From a virus, in IMG/VR virus record IMGVR_UViG_3300042887_004758, positions 1 through 64,000 of that record: a stretch of DNA of 64,000 nucleotides; one strand, written 5' to 3'. The translations under genes were made by a program, and so were the position numbers. The notes beneath the pieces were generated by a model, which saw only the letters and a program-made list of their open reading frames with translations, was not told the origin of the DNA and did not search any database. This document shows positions 1 through 6,809 of this stretch, piece by piece; position 1 is the first letter of the stretch, and the number at the start of each line of letters is the position of its first letter.

Positions 1-69
1 TCAATCATGGTTTTCATTCATTTGGTTATTAAAATATAATTCGATTTTGGAAAATGTCAAACTTGAATA

Positions 70-657
70 TTATAGAATATCACCATTTATCATATAGACA
101 GAGGATCCCTTATGATCATTATCCAATGTGTATTGAGGTGCACAAATTTCCCCCTTAAAGAAGATTTTGGAGATAAAATCAATCTCGAAATTTGGTGCAA
201 CCACTGATCCGCTTACAAATGAAAAATCTGATGGAACCGGAACTGTGTCGGATTCGATATTCAATTCAAAAAGACCTCCCTTGTATTCGTCAACAAACAA
301 CATAACATTTTCGAATTCTTCATCTATCATAATATCGAAAGTTTCTGACAAATCTTCTTCATCATAAAATTCCTCATGATTGTTGATTTCGGTTCCGATA
401 AATTCACAAACCACATTATTATCGGAATCTTCAACTTTAAACCAAAGATTTTCAAGATTGAAATGTGGTCGTGAAATATCCATAAGTTCCATACCTGCAA
501 GACTGAGCATGGTTTCAATTTCTTCATAAACGGACACAATATCATTTGTGTCGTTTTTCATCAAAATATCTTTGATTGTTTCAATATCAGATTTATCTAA
601 CCCGAATGTACGAAAGTGGTTCTCCCAACCACTAACAAGAACTCTATAACTTTGCAT
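70..657 (-). CDS. Hypothetical acidic protein, 195 aa
   Basis: I do not recognise a family. The product is strongly acidic, with a run of Asp and Glu in the middle (around residues 90-115), and has no signal peptide or membrane segment. It is the last complete gene of a minus-strand transcript that interleaves tRNAs with small proteins, and it follows tRNA-Lys. The ATG lies 59 nt downstream of that tRNA in an A/T-rich leader without a Shine-Dalgarno site, as is usual here. Function unknown. Confidence 0.75.
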   Translation of the reverse strand: MQSYRVLVSGWENHFRTFGLDKSDIETIKDILMKNDTNDIVSVYEEIETMLSLAGMELMDISRPHFNLENLWFKVEDSDNNVVCEFIGTEINNHEEFYDEEDLSETFDIMIDEEFENVMLFVDEYKGGLFELNIESDTVPVPSDFSFVSGSVVAPNFEIDFISKIFFKGEICAPQYTLDNDHKGSSVYMINGDIL

Positions 658-716
658 TTTTTTTATAAAAATATATGTAAAAAAAATTCAATAGACAAAT
701 TATTTTGAAAAAAAAG

Positions 717-790
717 TGACCCCTATGGGATTCGAACCCATGACTCTCACATTAAAAGTGTGATACTCTAGCCAGCTGAGTTAAGAGGTC
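717..790 (-). tRNA. tRNA-Lys(UUU)
   Basis: The cloverleaf folds well: acceptor GACCTCT pairs with AGGGGTC, the anticodon loop is CTTTTAA (UUU), the T-loop is TTCGAAT and the discriminator is A. CCA is not encoded. It lies between two small protein genes on the same strand. Confidence 0.95.
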
Positions 791-797
791 ATTAATA

Positions 798-1082
798 TCA
801 ATCCCGACAATGATATTTGATCAATACTCGGACATCTTCCAAATTCCGATATTTGTTTGCGATCTCATCTGCCTTAGCGGATGCTTCTTCAGGTGAAGAA
901 TTCATGATAGAAGAGAAACCTACATTATATGAATATTCATATTTCGGAAAAACAGAGTTACTTTGAACCTTACGACTTTTGAGACCATCGGAATAACTTA
1001 CTTTCTTACCCAACGCATTGTAGATAGATCGTTTGCGAGGAGAACAAATCTCAACAGAGTAGAAATCAAAAAGGTTTTCCAT
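798..1082 (-). CDS. Hypothetical protein, 94 aa
   Basis: Small basic protein starting MENLFDFYSVEI, not recognised. The middle contains several Ser/Lys/Arg residues and the C-terminal half (residues 65-90) looks helical. A very good Bacteroidetes-type promoter (TTTG-N20-TATATTTG) lies 21 nt upstream of the ATG, so this gene and the tRNA-Lys and acidic gene after it probably form one host-polymerase transcript. The predicted leader is short and has no Shine-Dalgarno site. Confidence 0.75.
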   Translation of the reverse strand: MENLFDFYSVEICSPRKRSIYNALGKKVSYSDGLKSRKVQSNSVFPKYEYSYNVGFSSIMNSSPEEASAKADEIANKYRNLEDVRVLIKYHCRD

Positions 1083-1102
1083 ATCGGTTTTCTTCAGTGA
1101 AA

Positions 1103-1134
1103 CAAATATACAACCAATTCACCGAATTACCAAA
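1103..1134 (-). promoter_or_regulatory. Bacteroidetes-type promoter
   Basis: On the minus strand the -33 element TTTG (1131-1134) is followed after 20 nt by TATATTTG (1103-1110), an exact match to the TAnnTTTG -7 element of Bacteroidetes primary-sigma promoters. It points at the 94-aa gene. Confidence 0.8.
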
Positions 1135-1172
1135 TATTTTAAAGAAAAGGAAGAGTTCTTTTGTTTATTTAT

Positions 1173-1538
1173 TTATTCACCCATTATGATTGACCCATAA
1201 CGATTAGTCAATCGGTTTTCTAGTTTATCTAATCTACTGTCCAAATCACGATTAAAGTTCATCTCAACTTCATCGATTCGTCTGTGAAGGTGATCTTTTG
1301 ATAAGTCAAGCTCACGAGACAAATCATCAACAACTTCTGAAACACGTCTATCCATCATTTCACGATCACGAGCATAGTTGGAATGATCGTATGACATTTG
1401 TTCTCTTATGTCATCTATTTCTTGTTGTTTTTCTTGCAACAATTTGATTTTTTTGTTCACGGAAACTAAAAACACTATCAAACCAATAAAACCTGATAGT
1501 ATCATACCCCCCACGAAATTTAATAATTCTATTGTCAT
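1173..1538 (-). CDS. Membrane-anchored coiled-coil protein, 121 aa
   Basis: One N-terminal membrane segment (about residues 7-28) is followed by a long charged helical region with heptad-like spacing to the C-terminus. This fits a short inner-membrane anchor with a coiled-coil cytoplasmic or periplasmic domain. The family is not recognised; spanin-like or phage-membrane organiser roles are possible but nothing specific supports them. It follows tRNA-Pro on the same strand. Confidence 0.75.
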   Translation of the reverse strand: MTIELLNFVGGMILSGFIGLIVFLVSVNKKIKLLQEKQQEIDDIREQMSYDHSNYARDREMMDRRVSEVVDDLSRELDLSKDHLHRRIDEVEMNFNRDLDSRLDKLENRLTNRYGSIIMGE

Positions 1539-1575
1539 TTTTTAAATTTTTTTAATGTCAAAGAACTCTTCCTTG

Positions 1576-1648
1576 TCGAGAAAGCGAGACTCGAACTCAC
1601 AACTTCTGCGTCCCAAACGCAGCGCTCTACCAATTGAACTATTTCTCG
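1576..1648 (-). tRNA. tRNA-Pro(UGG)
   Basis: Acceptor CGAGAAA pairs with TTTCTCG, the anticodon stem-loop is CTGCG-TTTGGGA-CGCAG (UGG) and the discriminator is A. It is separated by only 10 nt from tRNA-Tyr upstream. No encoded CCA. Confidence 0.95.
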
Positions 1649-1658
1649 ATATAACTTG

Positions 1659-1738
1659 TGGGGGTAGATGGACTCGAACCACCGAACCGTTAGGAGCTGA
1701 TTTACAGTCAGCCGCAATTGCCACTATGCGATACCCCC
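1659..1738 (-). tRNA. tRNA-Tyr(GUA)
   Basis: Acceptor GGGGGTA pairs with TACCCCC, the anticodon loop is CTGTAAA (GUA), and an extended variable region is present as expected for a bacterial class II tRNA-Tyr. Discriminator A, no encoded CCA. Confidence 0.95.
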
Positions 1739-1850
1739 AAAATGACCGTTTTTTCCCCCATTAGCCCACCCAAGAGAGGGACCTTGTGATGGATTTTAGT
1801 TCAGGAAGTCTGACAGGGTTTCCCCCATCAGACCGTTACCACGGACAAAC
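1739..1850 (-). other. Structured tRNA-array spacer
   Basis: No ORF. On the minus strand it contains a hairpin (1808-1833) with stem GTCTGA/TCAGAC and an inner GGG/CCC step, and the motif ATGGGGGAAA occurs twice (in this hairpin and just before tRNA-Tyr). It could be a processing signal, a decayed tRNA or a small RNA; the sequence does not decide. Confidence 0.4.
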
Positions 1851-2561
1851 CTACCCACTTACAACACCAATCATAAAATAATTTTCCTCGTAGATCAAGT
1901 AATTACCAACGGGCAAAGCATCAATTAAAAATAATTTATTTTCCAACATCAATTTCATCGGCATTTCTTTAACTTCTGTATGACCCACGACTTGAATATA
2001 TTGATCATTCAAAAAAGTATTTTTATTTCCCGACATCAAACTTCTTGGACGAATCCAAATCGGTGTTTGCATGATATCATCACCTGTTGGATCAAATATT
2101 CCGTTGAATTCAAAATTTCGTGGTTTGTATTTCCAAATTTCATTTACAAAGTTAGAGATAGGTTCTCCTTCCTTGTATCTATTTTGATTTACCAACCAAT
2201 CATAACCAATACCCGCATGTGAACACAAGATATTATCCATCTCATAACACATTTGAAGGTGGTGTAGGTTTTCTTTAATAAGAAGTTGAATTGCCGGTCC
2301 TGCACTCCGTTGAAATCCACTATACACTTCGTAAGTGTTGATATAATGGAAGTCATGATTACCAATCAACATAATAACCTCACATTCACCTTTTTCTTTG
2401 AACTCAATAATTTCCTTGAAATTATATTGTTGCTCTGCTGATCCAATGTCGAAACTGTCAAAATAATCCCCGATGAAAACAACCCGATCAGGTTTTTCAC
2501 TTTCTACGATTTTTTTCCATATGTCTCGACCATGAATATCTCCGATAAAGATTGTTTTCAT
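1851..2561 (-). CDS. Calcineurin-like metallophosphoesterase
   Basis: All signature metal-binding motifs of the calcineurin-like superfamily are present in order: GDIHGR (residues 7-12), GDYFDS (about 30), GNHDFH (about 66), SHAG (about 113) and GHTE (about 192). At 236 aa it has the size of phage and bacterial PPP-type serine/threonine or diadenosine-polyphosphate phosphatases. The substrate cannot be told. It lies in a tRNA-bearing transcript, so an RNA-end or nucleotide phosphatase role is conceivable but is inference only. The start is the only ATG giving the complete first metal motif. Confidence 0.9.
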   Translation of the reverse strand: MKTIFIGDIHGRDIWKKIVESEKPDRVVFIGDYFDSFDIGSAEQQYNFKEIIEFKEKGECEVIMLIGNHDFHYINTYEVYSGFQRSAGPAIQLLIKENLHHLQMCYEMDNILCSHAGIGYDWLVNQNRYKEGEPISNFVNEIWKYKPRNFEFNGIFDPTGDDIMQTPIWIRPRSLMSGNKNTFLNDQYIQVVGHTEVKEMPMKLMLENKLFLIDALPVGNYLIYEENYFMIGVVSG

Positions 2562-2577
2562 TAGTTTATTATTTTAG

Positions 2578-2675
2578 TAGTCAGGACAGGACTCGAACCT
2601 GTACGTATAGGATTAGCGCGTAGCCTATACACATCTTATTTGAGGAGTGCGTCTAACCAATTCCGCCACCTGACT
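2578..2675 (-). tRNA. Over-length tRNA-like gene (98 nt), anticodon unresolved
   Basis: The acceptor stem AGTCAGG/CCTGACT, a Leu-type D-arm (GCG...CGC with GG) and T-arm ACAGG-TTCGAGT-CCTGT are perfect. The region between the D- and T-arms is about 12 nt too long and holds a 7-bp hairpin (GTATAGG/CCTATAC) but no clean 5-bp anticodon stem with a 7-nt loop; CAA is the best anticodon candidate. It may be a divergent tRNA-Leu, an undetermined tRNA or a decaying gene. Confidence 0.6.
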
Positions 2676-2681
2676 GTGTTT

Positions 2682-2885
2682 TTAGTCTTTAAACTCTCGA
2701 TAAACAAACATGAAAAAACAAATGTAACTAAGGGTCAACCCACCCACTAGAGAGTATCTGATTAGCTCGTGAAGTAGGGTACCGTCGAGTGGCACATCCC
2801 AAAGGATACAAGTTAAAAAAACAATAAATGACAGGATGAAGAGTGTGAGTGATGCAAATCCTGTGATGTTGATTAGTTTTTTCAT
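2682..2885 (-). CDS. Small two-TM membrane protein, 67 aa
   Basis: Two hydrophobic segments (about residues 7-28 and 45-63) flank a short polar loop containing a GTLLHELIR stretch, and the C-terminus is charged. The gene sits between tRNA-Asn and an over-length tRNA-like gene on the same strand. The family is not recognised; a holin-like or membrane-modulator role is possible on size and topology alone. No Shine-Dalgarno site. Confidence 0.65.
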   Translation of the reverse strand: MKKLINITGFASLTLFILSFIVFLTCILWDVPLDGTLLHELIRYSLVGGLTLSYICFFMFVYREFKD

Positions 2886-2913
2886 AGTGATTCAGATAAT
2901 TTTTATTTTTTTG

Positions 2914-2987
2914 CTCTCCCTCTTGGGCTTGAACCAAGGACCTATTGATTAACAGTCAACCGCTCTAACCGACTGAGCTAAGGGAGA
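2914..2987 (-). tRNA. tRNA-Asn(GUU)
   Basis: Acceptor TCTCCCT pairs with AGGGAGA, the anticodon loop is CTGTTAA (GUU), the T-stem is CTTGG/CCAAG and the discriminator is G, the usual Asn identity base. Confidence 0.95.
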
Positions 2988-3010
2988 AAAAGGGTCGAGT
3001 TCAACACGCC

Positions 3011-3062
3011 AGGAAGGGCCCAACAAGCCTCTTTCACTGAAGAGGAAGGGCCCAACTAGCCT
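3011..3062. repeat. Near-perfect 20-bp direct repeat in tRNA spacer
   Basis: AGGAAGGGCCCAACAAGCCT (3011-3030) recurs at 3043-3062 with one mismatch (period 32). Each copy contains a GGGCCC palindrome. It lies in the spacer between tRNA-Gly and tRNA-Asn. It may mark a deleted tRNA or an RNA-processing element. Confidence 0.85.
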
Positions 3063-3087
3063 GTAGGTGAAGAACTTTCGACCTGTA

Positions 3088-3160
3088 AGAAGGAGACGAG
3101 ATTCAAACCCGCGACCATCAGATTGGAAGTCTGACGATCTACCAACTGAGATATTCCTGC
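3088..3160 (-). tRNA. tRNA-Gly(UCC), imperfect acceptor
   Basis: The anticodon arm TCAGA-CTTCCAA-TCTGA (UCC), the D-arm with GG and the T-arm are good, and the discriminator is U as expected for Gly. The acceptor stem has two mismatches (positions 2-71 and 7-66), so the gene may be drifting; a second, perfect tRNA-Gly(UCC) lies at 7425-7496. Confidence 0.8.
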
Positions 3161-3165
3161 AAACG

Positions 3166-3238
3166 AGCCTCTAGACGGACTCGAACCCCCGACCCGCTCA
3201 TTACAAATGAGCTGCTCTACCAACTGAGCTATAGAGGC
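3166..3238 (-). tRNA. tRNA-Thr(UGU)
   Basis: Acceptor GCCTCTA/TAGAGGC, anticodon arm GCTCA-TTTGTAA-TGAGC (UGU), T-loop TTCGAGT, discriminator U. Confidence 0.95.
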
Positions 3239-3244
3239 AAATAG

Positions 3245-3318
3245 TCCTCCCACTTGGATTTGAACCAAGGACCTACGGTTTATGAGACCGCCGCTCTAAC
3301 CGATTGAGCTATGAGAGG
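3245..3318 (-). tRNA. tRNA(CAU): Met or TilS-dependent Ile2
   Basis: Acceptor CCTCTCA/TGGGAGG with C1-G72 paired (so not a classical initiator), anticodon loop CTCATAA (CAU), discriminator A. CAU with A37 fits elongator tRNA-Met or the minor tRNA-Ile2 whose C34 is converted to lysidine. A TilS gene lies about 490 nt away, which makes the Ile2 reading attractive but unproven. First tRNA after the promoter and boxA-like element at 3341-3385. Confidence 0.9.
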
Positions 3319-3340
3319 GTTTTTTTATTATTCCGATACT

Positions 3341-3385
3341 TCAAAGAACACCACAAAGATATGAATTTTGGATTAATTAACCAAA
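3341..3385 (-). promoter_or_regulatory. Host-type promoter with boxA-like leader element
   Basis: Minus strand: TTTG (3382-3385), 20 nt, TATCTTTG (3354-3361), then TGTTCTTTGA (3341-3350), close to the rRNA-operon boxA antitermination consensus TGYTCTTTAA. It immediately precedes the tRNA(CAU)-Thr-Gly-Asn array. The same arrangement occurs before the tmRNA and two further tRNA transcripts. Confidence 0.75.
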
Positions 3386-3799
3386 TTAAACTAAACCTTT
3401 TTTCAGTACTTCTGAAACTAATTCTATATTCATTTCGGGATTGTGTTCCTCTCTATGACAATTCGAACAAAGGAGTTCACATTTTAAAAATTCTTGATTT
3501 ATGTAATCAATATTACGATTAGAAAGTATCCTCATATCTAATTTGGATTCTTTTTGTGTTGGATCAATATGATGAAATTCTAATGCCGCTATATTTTTAT
3601 TATAACCACATCTTTTACAAGATCCTCCAGCTTGTTCAATCAAGGATAGTTTTCTACGATAAGCCCTAATTGTTTGAGAATGATACGTATTTGTTTGTTT
3701 TTTTAATCTATGGTAGTGATGTTTTTGTTTACAAGCGCCAGAACAATACATTTTTTTTTGACCAGATAATTCAATATCACATACTATACATTTTTTCAT
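3386..3799 (-). CDS. HNH endonuclease with zinc ribbons
   Basis: The N-terminus has a treble-clef-like Cys set (C4, C7, C19, C23) and the C-terminal half has the HNH core: CKRCG at about 61-65, LEFHHIDP at about 73-80 and CSNCHREEH at about 111-119. At 137 aa it has the size of free-standing phage HNH homing-type nucleases. It is the last gene of the tRNA-Leu/HAD/tRNA-Ser/TilS transcript, but an [AG]TATTTAT motif 11 nt before its ATG could give it its own promoter. A homing nuclease beside tRNAs is common in T4-like phages. Confidence 0.88.
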   Translation of the reverse strand: MKKCIVCDIELSGQKKMYCSGACKQKHHYHRLKKQTNTYHSQTIRAYRRKLSLIEQAGGSCKRCGYNKNIAALEFHHIDPTQKESKLDMRILSNRNIDYINQEFLKCELLCSNCHREEHNPEMNIELVSEVLKKGLV

Positions 3800-3807
3800 G
3801 TTTTTAT

Positions 3808-4425
3808 TTATAAATATACAGTATTATGTTTTTGTTCATAATCCTTGATCATTTTTTTCACGACAGTTTTAAGACCGGGGTTGACCTTTAGAAGTTCGGG
3901 AATAATATTATGTCTGATTCTATTTCTTGAATATTCCACCGAGTTATTTGATTCGTCTTGAATAAAAGGTACATTTTTCCTTTTACACCAACTTTCGAAC
4001 TCAGACTTTTCAGTCAAAAGAAAAGGACGAATAACATTTTCCTTACGATAAGGGATGACCGATTGAAACCCCCTCGTCATAGTGAAAATATATGTTTCTA
4101 GACAATCATCCAAATGGTGACACGTTACGATTGGAAAATCAAATGATCTAAAAAACTTATACCTCAAATCAGACCACACCTTTTCCTTGTTGGATTTTGG
4201 TTTTTGATCCGTCCTTCCAACAAACAAACTCAAACCGTTTTCCTCACAATATTTGGTGATAAACTTTTCAGCATCATCACCGTGTTCTGTATTGTGATTG
4301 AAATAAAGGACGTGTGGATTATAATTTGATCTTCTCAAAAAATCCAAGACGGCCATAGAGTCAACCCCTCCCGAACAAGCAAGACCAAATTCAGAGGTTG
4401 GAATATTTCCGAGTACTTTGATCAT
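3808..4425 (-). CDS. tilS: Minimal tRNA(Ile)-lysidine synthase (TilS)
   Basis: An N-type ATP-pyrophosphatase with PP-loop SGGVDS (about residue 18), followed by CHHLDDCLET (about 103-112), a TilS/MesJ-family hallmark, and RNRIRHNIIP near the C-terminus. TilS ligates lysine to C34 of tRNA-Ile2(CAU) so that it reads AUA. The 205-aa length covers only the catalytic domain; host enzymes add RNA-binding domains and are about twice as long. I start at MIKVLG because a longer upstream frame would run through tRNA-Ser. A CAU tRNA lies nearby, so enzyme and substrate may travel together. Confidence 0.88.
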   Translation of the reverse strand: MIKVLGNIPTSEFGLACSGGVDSMAVLDFLRRSNYNPHVLYFNHNTEHGDDAEKFITKYCEENGLSLFVGRTDQKPKSNKEKVWSDLRYKFFRSFDFPIVTCHHLDDCLETYIFTMTRGFQSVIPYRKENVIRPFLLTEKSEFESWCKRKNVPFIQDESNNSVEYSRNRIRHNIIPELLKVNPGLKTVVKKMIKDYEQKHNTVYL

Positions 4426-4440
4426 AACATTATTTTTTTG

Positions 4441-4528
4441 TGGAAGGTAAGGGATTCGAACCCTTGCATCAGTTTCCCGACCTAGCGGTTTAGCAAACCG
4501 CCCCCTTCGGCCTCTTGGGTAACCTTCC
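4441..4528 (-). tRNA. tRNA-Ser(GCU)
   Basis: Acceptor GGAAGGT/ACCTTCC, anticodon arm GCGGT-TTGCTAA-ACCGC (GCU), a class II variable arm and T-loop TTCGAAT. The discriminator reads A rather than the usual G for Ser. Confidence 0.95.
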
Positions 4529-4537
4529 AACTTATTG

Positions 4538-5098
4538 TCACAATATAAGAACCGGTTGATTCAAATATTCGATCAATAAGGTTTTAACTTCGGAATTACA
4601 AATTCCATTTTTGTGATCTGTTGACAAAACAAAATGTTCCAAACCCCACCCTTGTTCTCCAAGTCTCATATCATCGATTGCTACCCATGATGCGACGTAA
4701 GGATGATTGTCCAACCATTTTCTGATTTCCAAAACTCGGGTTTGGTTTAACCCAAGACCCATCTTAAATTCGAACTCAGGTGGAACTTCACTTCGATCGA
4801 TGAAAGGGGTAAAACCGATTGGTTTTTTGATGATCCCCTGACTTTCATAATATTCACCGATTTCTTCCAAAGTTGCCCATGTTCTCCAATCAGAAGAAAT
4901 TACAATCTCACAATCGGTGTCCCTGATGACCTGATTCAGACATTCAACACAACTATGATTGAAGTTGTCAAACCTATCCAAGATTGGGATTTCTTTGATG
5001 GTGGGGCGTGGATCATATTTTTTTTGTTTATCGAATCTTGAACCCCATTCAGATTCCAAACAGATCACACCATCGTGATCCATAAAAATTACTTTCAT
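4538..5098 (-). CDS. HAD phosphatase of the RNA-repair-associated type
   Basis: HAD motif I MDHDGVI (residues 6-12, both catalytic Asp present), motif II ISSDWRTW and a late acidic motif AIDDMR are visible. The overall pattern (DHDGV near the start, SSDWR mid-protein) resembles the HAD domain found in bacterial 'Swiss army knife' RNA-repair proteins and in phage hydrolases. It is flanked by tRNA-Leu and tRNA-Ser in one transcript with TilS, which supports an RNA-end phosphatase role; this is inference. Start chosen at MKVIF because the longer frame overlaps tRNA-Leu. Confidence 0.82.
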   Translation of the reverse strand: MKVIFMDHDGVICLESEWGSRFDKQKKYDPRPTIKEIPILDRFDNFNHSCVECLNQVIRDTDCEIVISSDWRTWATLEEIGEYYESQGIIKKPIGFTPFIDRSEVPPEFEFKMGLGLNQTRVLEIRKWLDNHPYVASWVAIDDMRLGEQGWGLEHFVLSTDHKNGICNSEVKTLLIEYLNQPVLIL

Positions 5099-5116
5099 TT
5101 GTTTTAATTGTTGCGG

Positions 5117-5202
5117 TAGCCGGAGCGGGGATCGAACCCGCACGGACCCTTCGGTCCATTTGATTTTAAGTCAAACATGTATACCAATTTCATCATCCGG
5201 CC
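5117..5202 (-). tRNA. tRNA-Leu(UAA)
   Basis: Acceptor GGCCGGA/TCCGGCT (first pair G-U), anticodon arm TTTGA-CTTAAAA-TCAAA (UAA), class II variable arm (GGACCGAAGGGTCC), T-arm GCGGG-TTCGATC-CCCGC, discriminator A. Confidence 0.95.
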
Positions 5203-5219
5203 ATGATTATTCCGATATG

Positions 5220-5263
5220 TCAAAGAACACCCAAAACATACAACAAATCTTCTGAAGTTTCAA
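5220..5263 (-). promoter_or_regulatory. Host-type promoter with boxA-like leader element
   Basis: Minus strand: TTG (5261-5263), about 20 nt, TATGTTTTG (5232-5240, one extra T relative to TAnnTTTG), then TGTTCTTTGA (5220-5229). It precedes the tRNA-Leu/HAD/tRNA-Ser/TilS transcript. Confidence 0.65.
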
Positions 5264-5311
5264 CCCCTCCCTCTATTCTATATTTTTGGGGAGGGGAGAG
5301 GAGCCTACTAT

Positions 5312-5632
5312 TTAGTAGGCGTCCATCTCATCAATCACGTAAGCCACGTTTACGTTTACCTTGTCTTCGTGGTTTCGGATGTCCACAATGAACCCACCCA
5401 TCCCGAAGTTGGTCACTCCTTCCTGTTCGTAGGAAGTGAATGCTTGGTTCATCACGACGGTGGTATAGTCCTTGAGTGTTTGGACGTTGAAAGAGTCGGG
5501 TGACACTTCCAACCAAGAAGTATACATCGCCTCACGGTTCAGAGCCTTTACGACCTTCGCTACGGTTTCGTAGTCGAAGTTGTTGGTTACACGGCCAATC
5601 CGGTTTTGGGGGTTGGAGATGACGTTTTTCAT
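5312..5632 (-). CDS. Hypothetical protein, 106 aa, C-rich coding
   Basis: Not recognised. The protein has an alpha/beta appearance with a beta-rich C-terminal half (about residues 75-102). Codon use differs from its neighbours: many third positions are C or G, so the gene is visibly more GC-rich than the surrounding DNA and may be a recent acquisition or highly expressed. An excellent promoter (TTTG-N20-TACCTTTG) lies 22 nt upstream, supporting strong expression from the host polymerase. Confidence 0.8.
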   Translation of the reverse strand: MKNVISNPQNRIGRVTNNFDYETVAKVVKALNREAMYTSWLEVSPDSFNVQTLKDYTTVVMNQAFTSYEQEGVTNFGMGGFIVDIRNHEDKVNVNVAYVIDEMDAY

Positions 5633-5653
5633 GGTGTGATTGTTTTAACACCA

Positions 5654-5685
5654 CAAAGGTATGGCAGGAGATTGATCTTTCCAAA
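5654..5685 (-). promoter_or_regulatory. Bacteroidetes-type promoter
   Basis: TTTG (5682-5685), 20-nt spacer, TACCTTTG (5654-5661) on the minus strand, ahead of the GC-rich 106-aa gene. Confidence 0.8.
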
Positions 5686-5736
5686 TCTTGATGTGACTTT
5701 TTTCGATCTACGTAAATTAATCTTTAACTGAAGGTA

Positions 5737-6711
5737 TTAATATTCTTCAGGTTTTTCAAAATGTATCACTTCACTACCTCCAGGACCTACTTCATAGTTT
5801 TTATTAGGGAAAACATATACCTTACCACCTATTTTTGCATAAACAATATAATCAATACTTTTACTCTTATAGTCGTTCTTCATACCATAAGTTTTAACAA
5901 AATATTTACCGTCTTCTACGAGGAGTTTAGATAAAGGTTTTATTTGAAAACTCTGACCCCCAATAATCATGTCTATTGATTTGTGTCGGTCAATTATAGA
6001 ACCAGGAGGAAACAACTCAACATTACCTGGTATATGATTAGAAATTACTTCTGAGGCGTATACCTCAGTATTATAACCATTTTCTATTGACCTCCATTGG
6101 ATATCCAACAACTCTTTCATAAAATCTTTGTCGTTTTTAAATACATCCACTAACCATTCCTCTAAATCTCCGTTACCTTCATTATTCCATTTTTGTGATA
6201 TTTTTCTTTGTACTTCTTTTTTTGTATCAAAATAATTCATAATTGACCATGACTCACCCTTACCCGTTCTCTCACCTATTGTATTTATATCTCTAATACC
6301 TGCGCTATATATTTCATCTTGTTCTTTCCAATTATTTGGAAACGCCTTTTTTAACGCACTCCTAATTAAAGTTGATTTTACTTCTCCACTATCCTTACTA
6401 CCGAACAAAATTTTACGAATATCAGGTTTTATTTCTTCAAGTTTCCAATAGTCAACGTAACCCGATTCTCCATTTTTCGTAAAATTAAAATCTGTAGGAG
6501 TAATACCTGTCAACTTAATATTATTTCCAATCAAATTTATATATGTATTTTTACCATGTGAATATTGGCCTTCTTCGGTTTTTAAGTCGTTGAAGTATAC
6601 CCTCCACGGAGCGTATGTTGGTTTATAAGCCCTCATATAACTAAAACTAAAGGTTACAGGACCGTCACCTGAAGTTAATTCTTTTAGAATTTTGCGTATT
6701 TGCTCTCTCAC
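5737..6711 (-). CDS. Putative PD-(D/E)xK-like nuclease, 324 aa
   Basis: Family not recognised. The C-terminal third holds a candidate nuclease core: an acidic helix (E221 in YASEVISNH), D247 in SIDMIIGG and Q256-I-K258 in SFQIKP, spaced as in PD-(D/E)xK enzymes where Q can replace the acidic residue. The N-terminal 150 residues carry aromatic and basic patches that could bind nucleic acid. The only upstream start in frame is GTG. An [AG]TATTTAT motif (6716-6723) lies just before it. The nuclease assignment is inference from motif spacing alone. Confidence 0.6.
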   Translation of the reverse strand: MREQIRKILKELTSGDGPVTFSFSYMRAYKPTYAPWRVYFNDLKTEEGQYSHGKNTYINLIGNNIKLTGITPTDFNFTKNGESGYVDYWKLEEIKPDIRKILFGSKDSGEVKSTLIRSALKKAFPNNWKEQDEIYSAGIRDINTIGERTGKGESWSIMNYFDTKKEVQRKISQKWNNEGNGDLEEWLVDVFKNDKDFMKELLDIQWRSIENGYNTEVYASEVISNHIPGNVELFPPGSIIDRHKSIDMIIGGQSFQIKPLSKLLVEDGKYFVKTYGMKNDYKSKSIDYIVYAKIGGKVYVFPNKNYEVGPGGSEVIHFEKPEEY

Positions 6712-6758
6712 GTAAATAAATATTCCTAAATTAAGAAATGTTTAATCAAACCTTTTAT

Positions 6759-6786
6759 CCCACAAACTAAAGATTTGTGGGTTTTT
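6759..6786 (+). terminator. Hairpin with T-run (plus strand)
   Basis: Stem CCCACAAA/TTTGTGGG with a short loop is followed by TTTTT on the plus strand. No plus-strand gene lies just upstream, so it may stop read-through antisense to the tRNA array or act as a structured leader on the minus strand. Confidence 0.5.
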
Positions 6787-6809
6787 CGGTGGAGTTAATA
6801 AAACAAATG

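Noticed and set aside
1-69. Possible start of a minus-strand gene at the left edge (MKTMI...)
   Set aside because: Only about five codons lie in the window; cannot be supported.
1535-1764. Overlapping ORFs on both strands across tRNA-Pro and tRNA-Tyr
   Set aside because: They run through tRNA genes and have no codon bias; tRNA shadows.
3011-3062. CRISPR-like array
   Set aside because: Only two copies with a 12-bp gap and no cas genes.
4426-4530. N-terminal extension of TilS
   Set aside because: It would translate tRNA-Ser; TilS homology begins at MIKVLG.
5099-5143. N-terminal extension of the HAD phosphatase
   Set aside because: It overlaps tRNA-Leu; homology begins at MKVIF.
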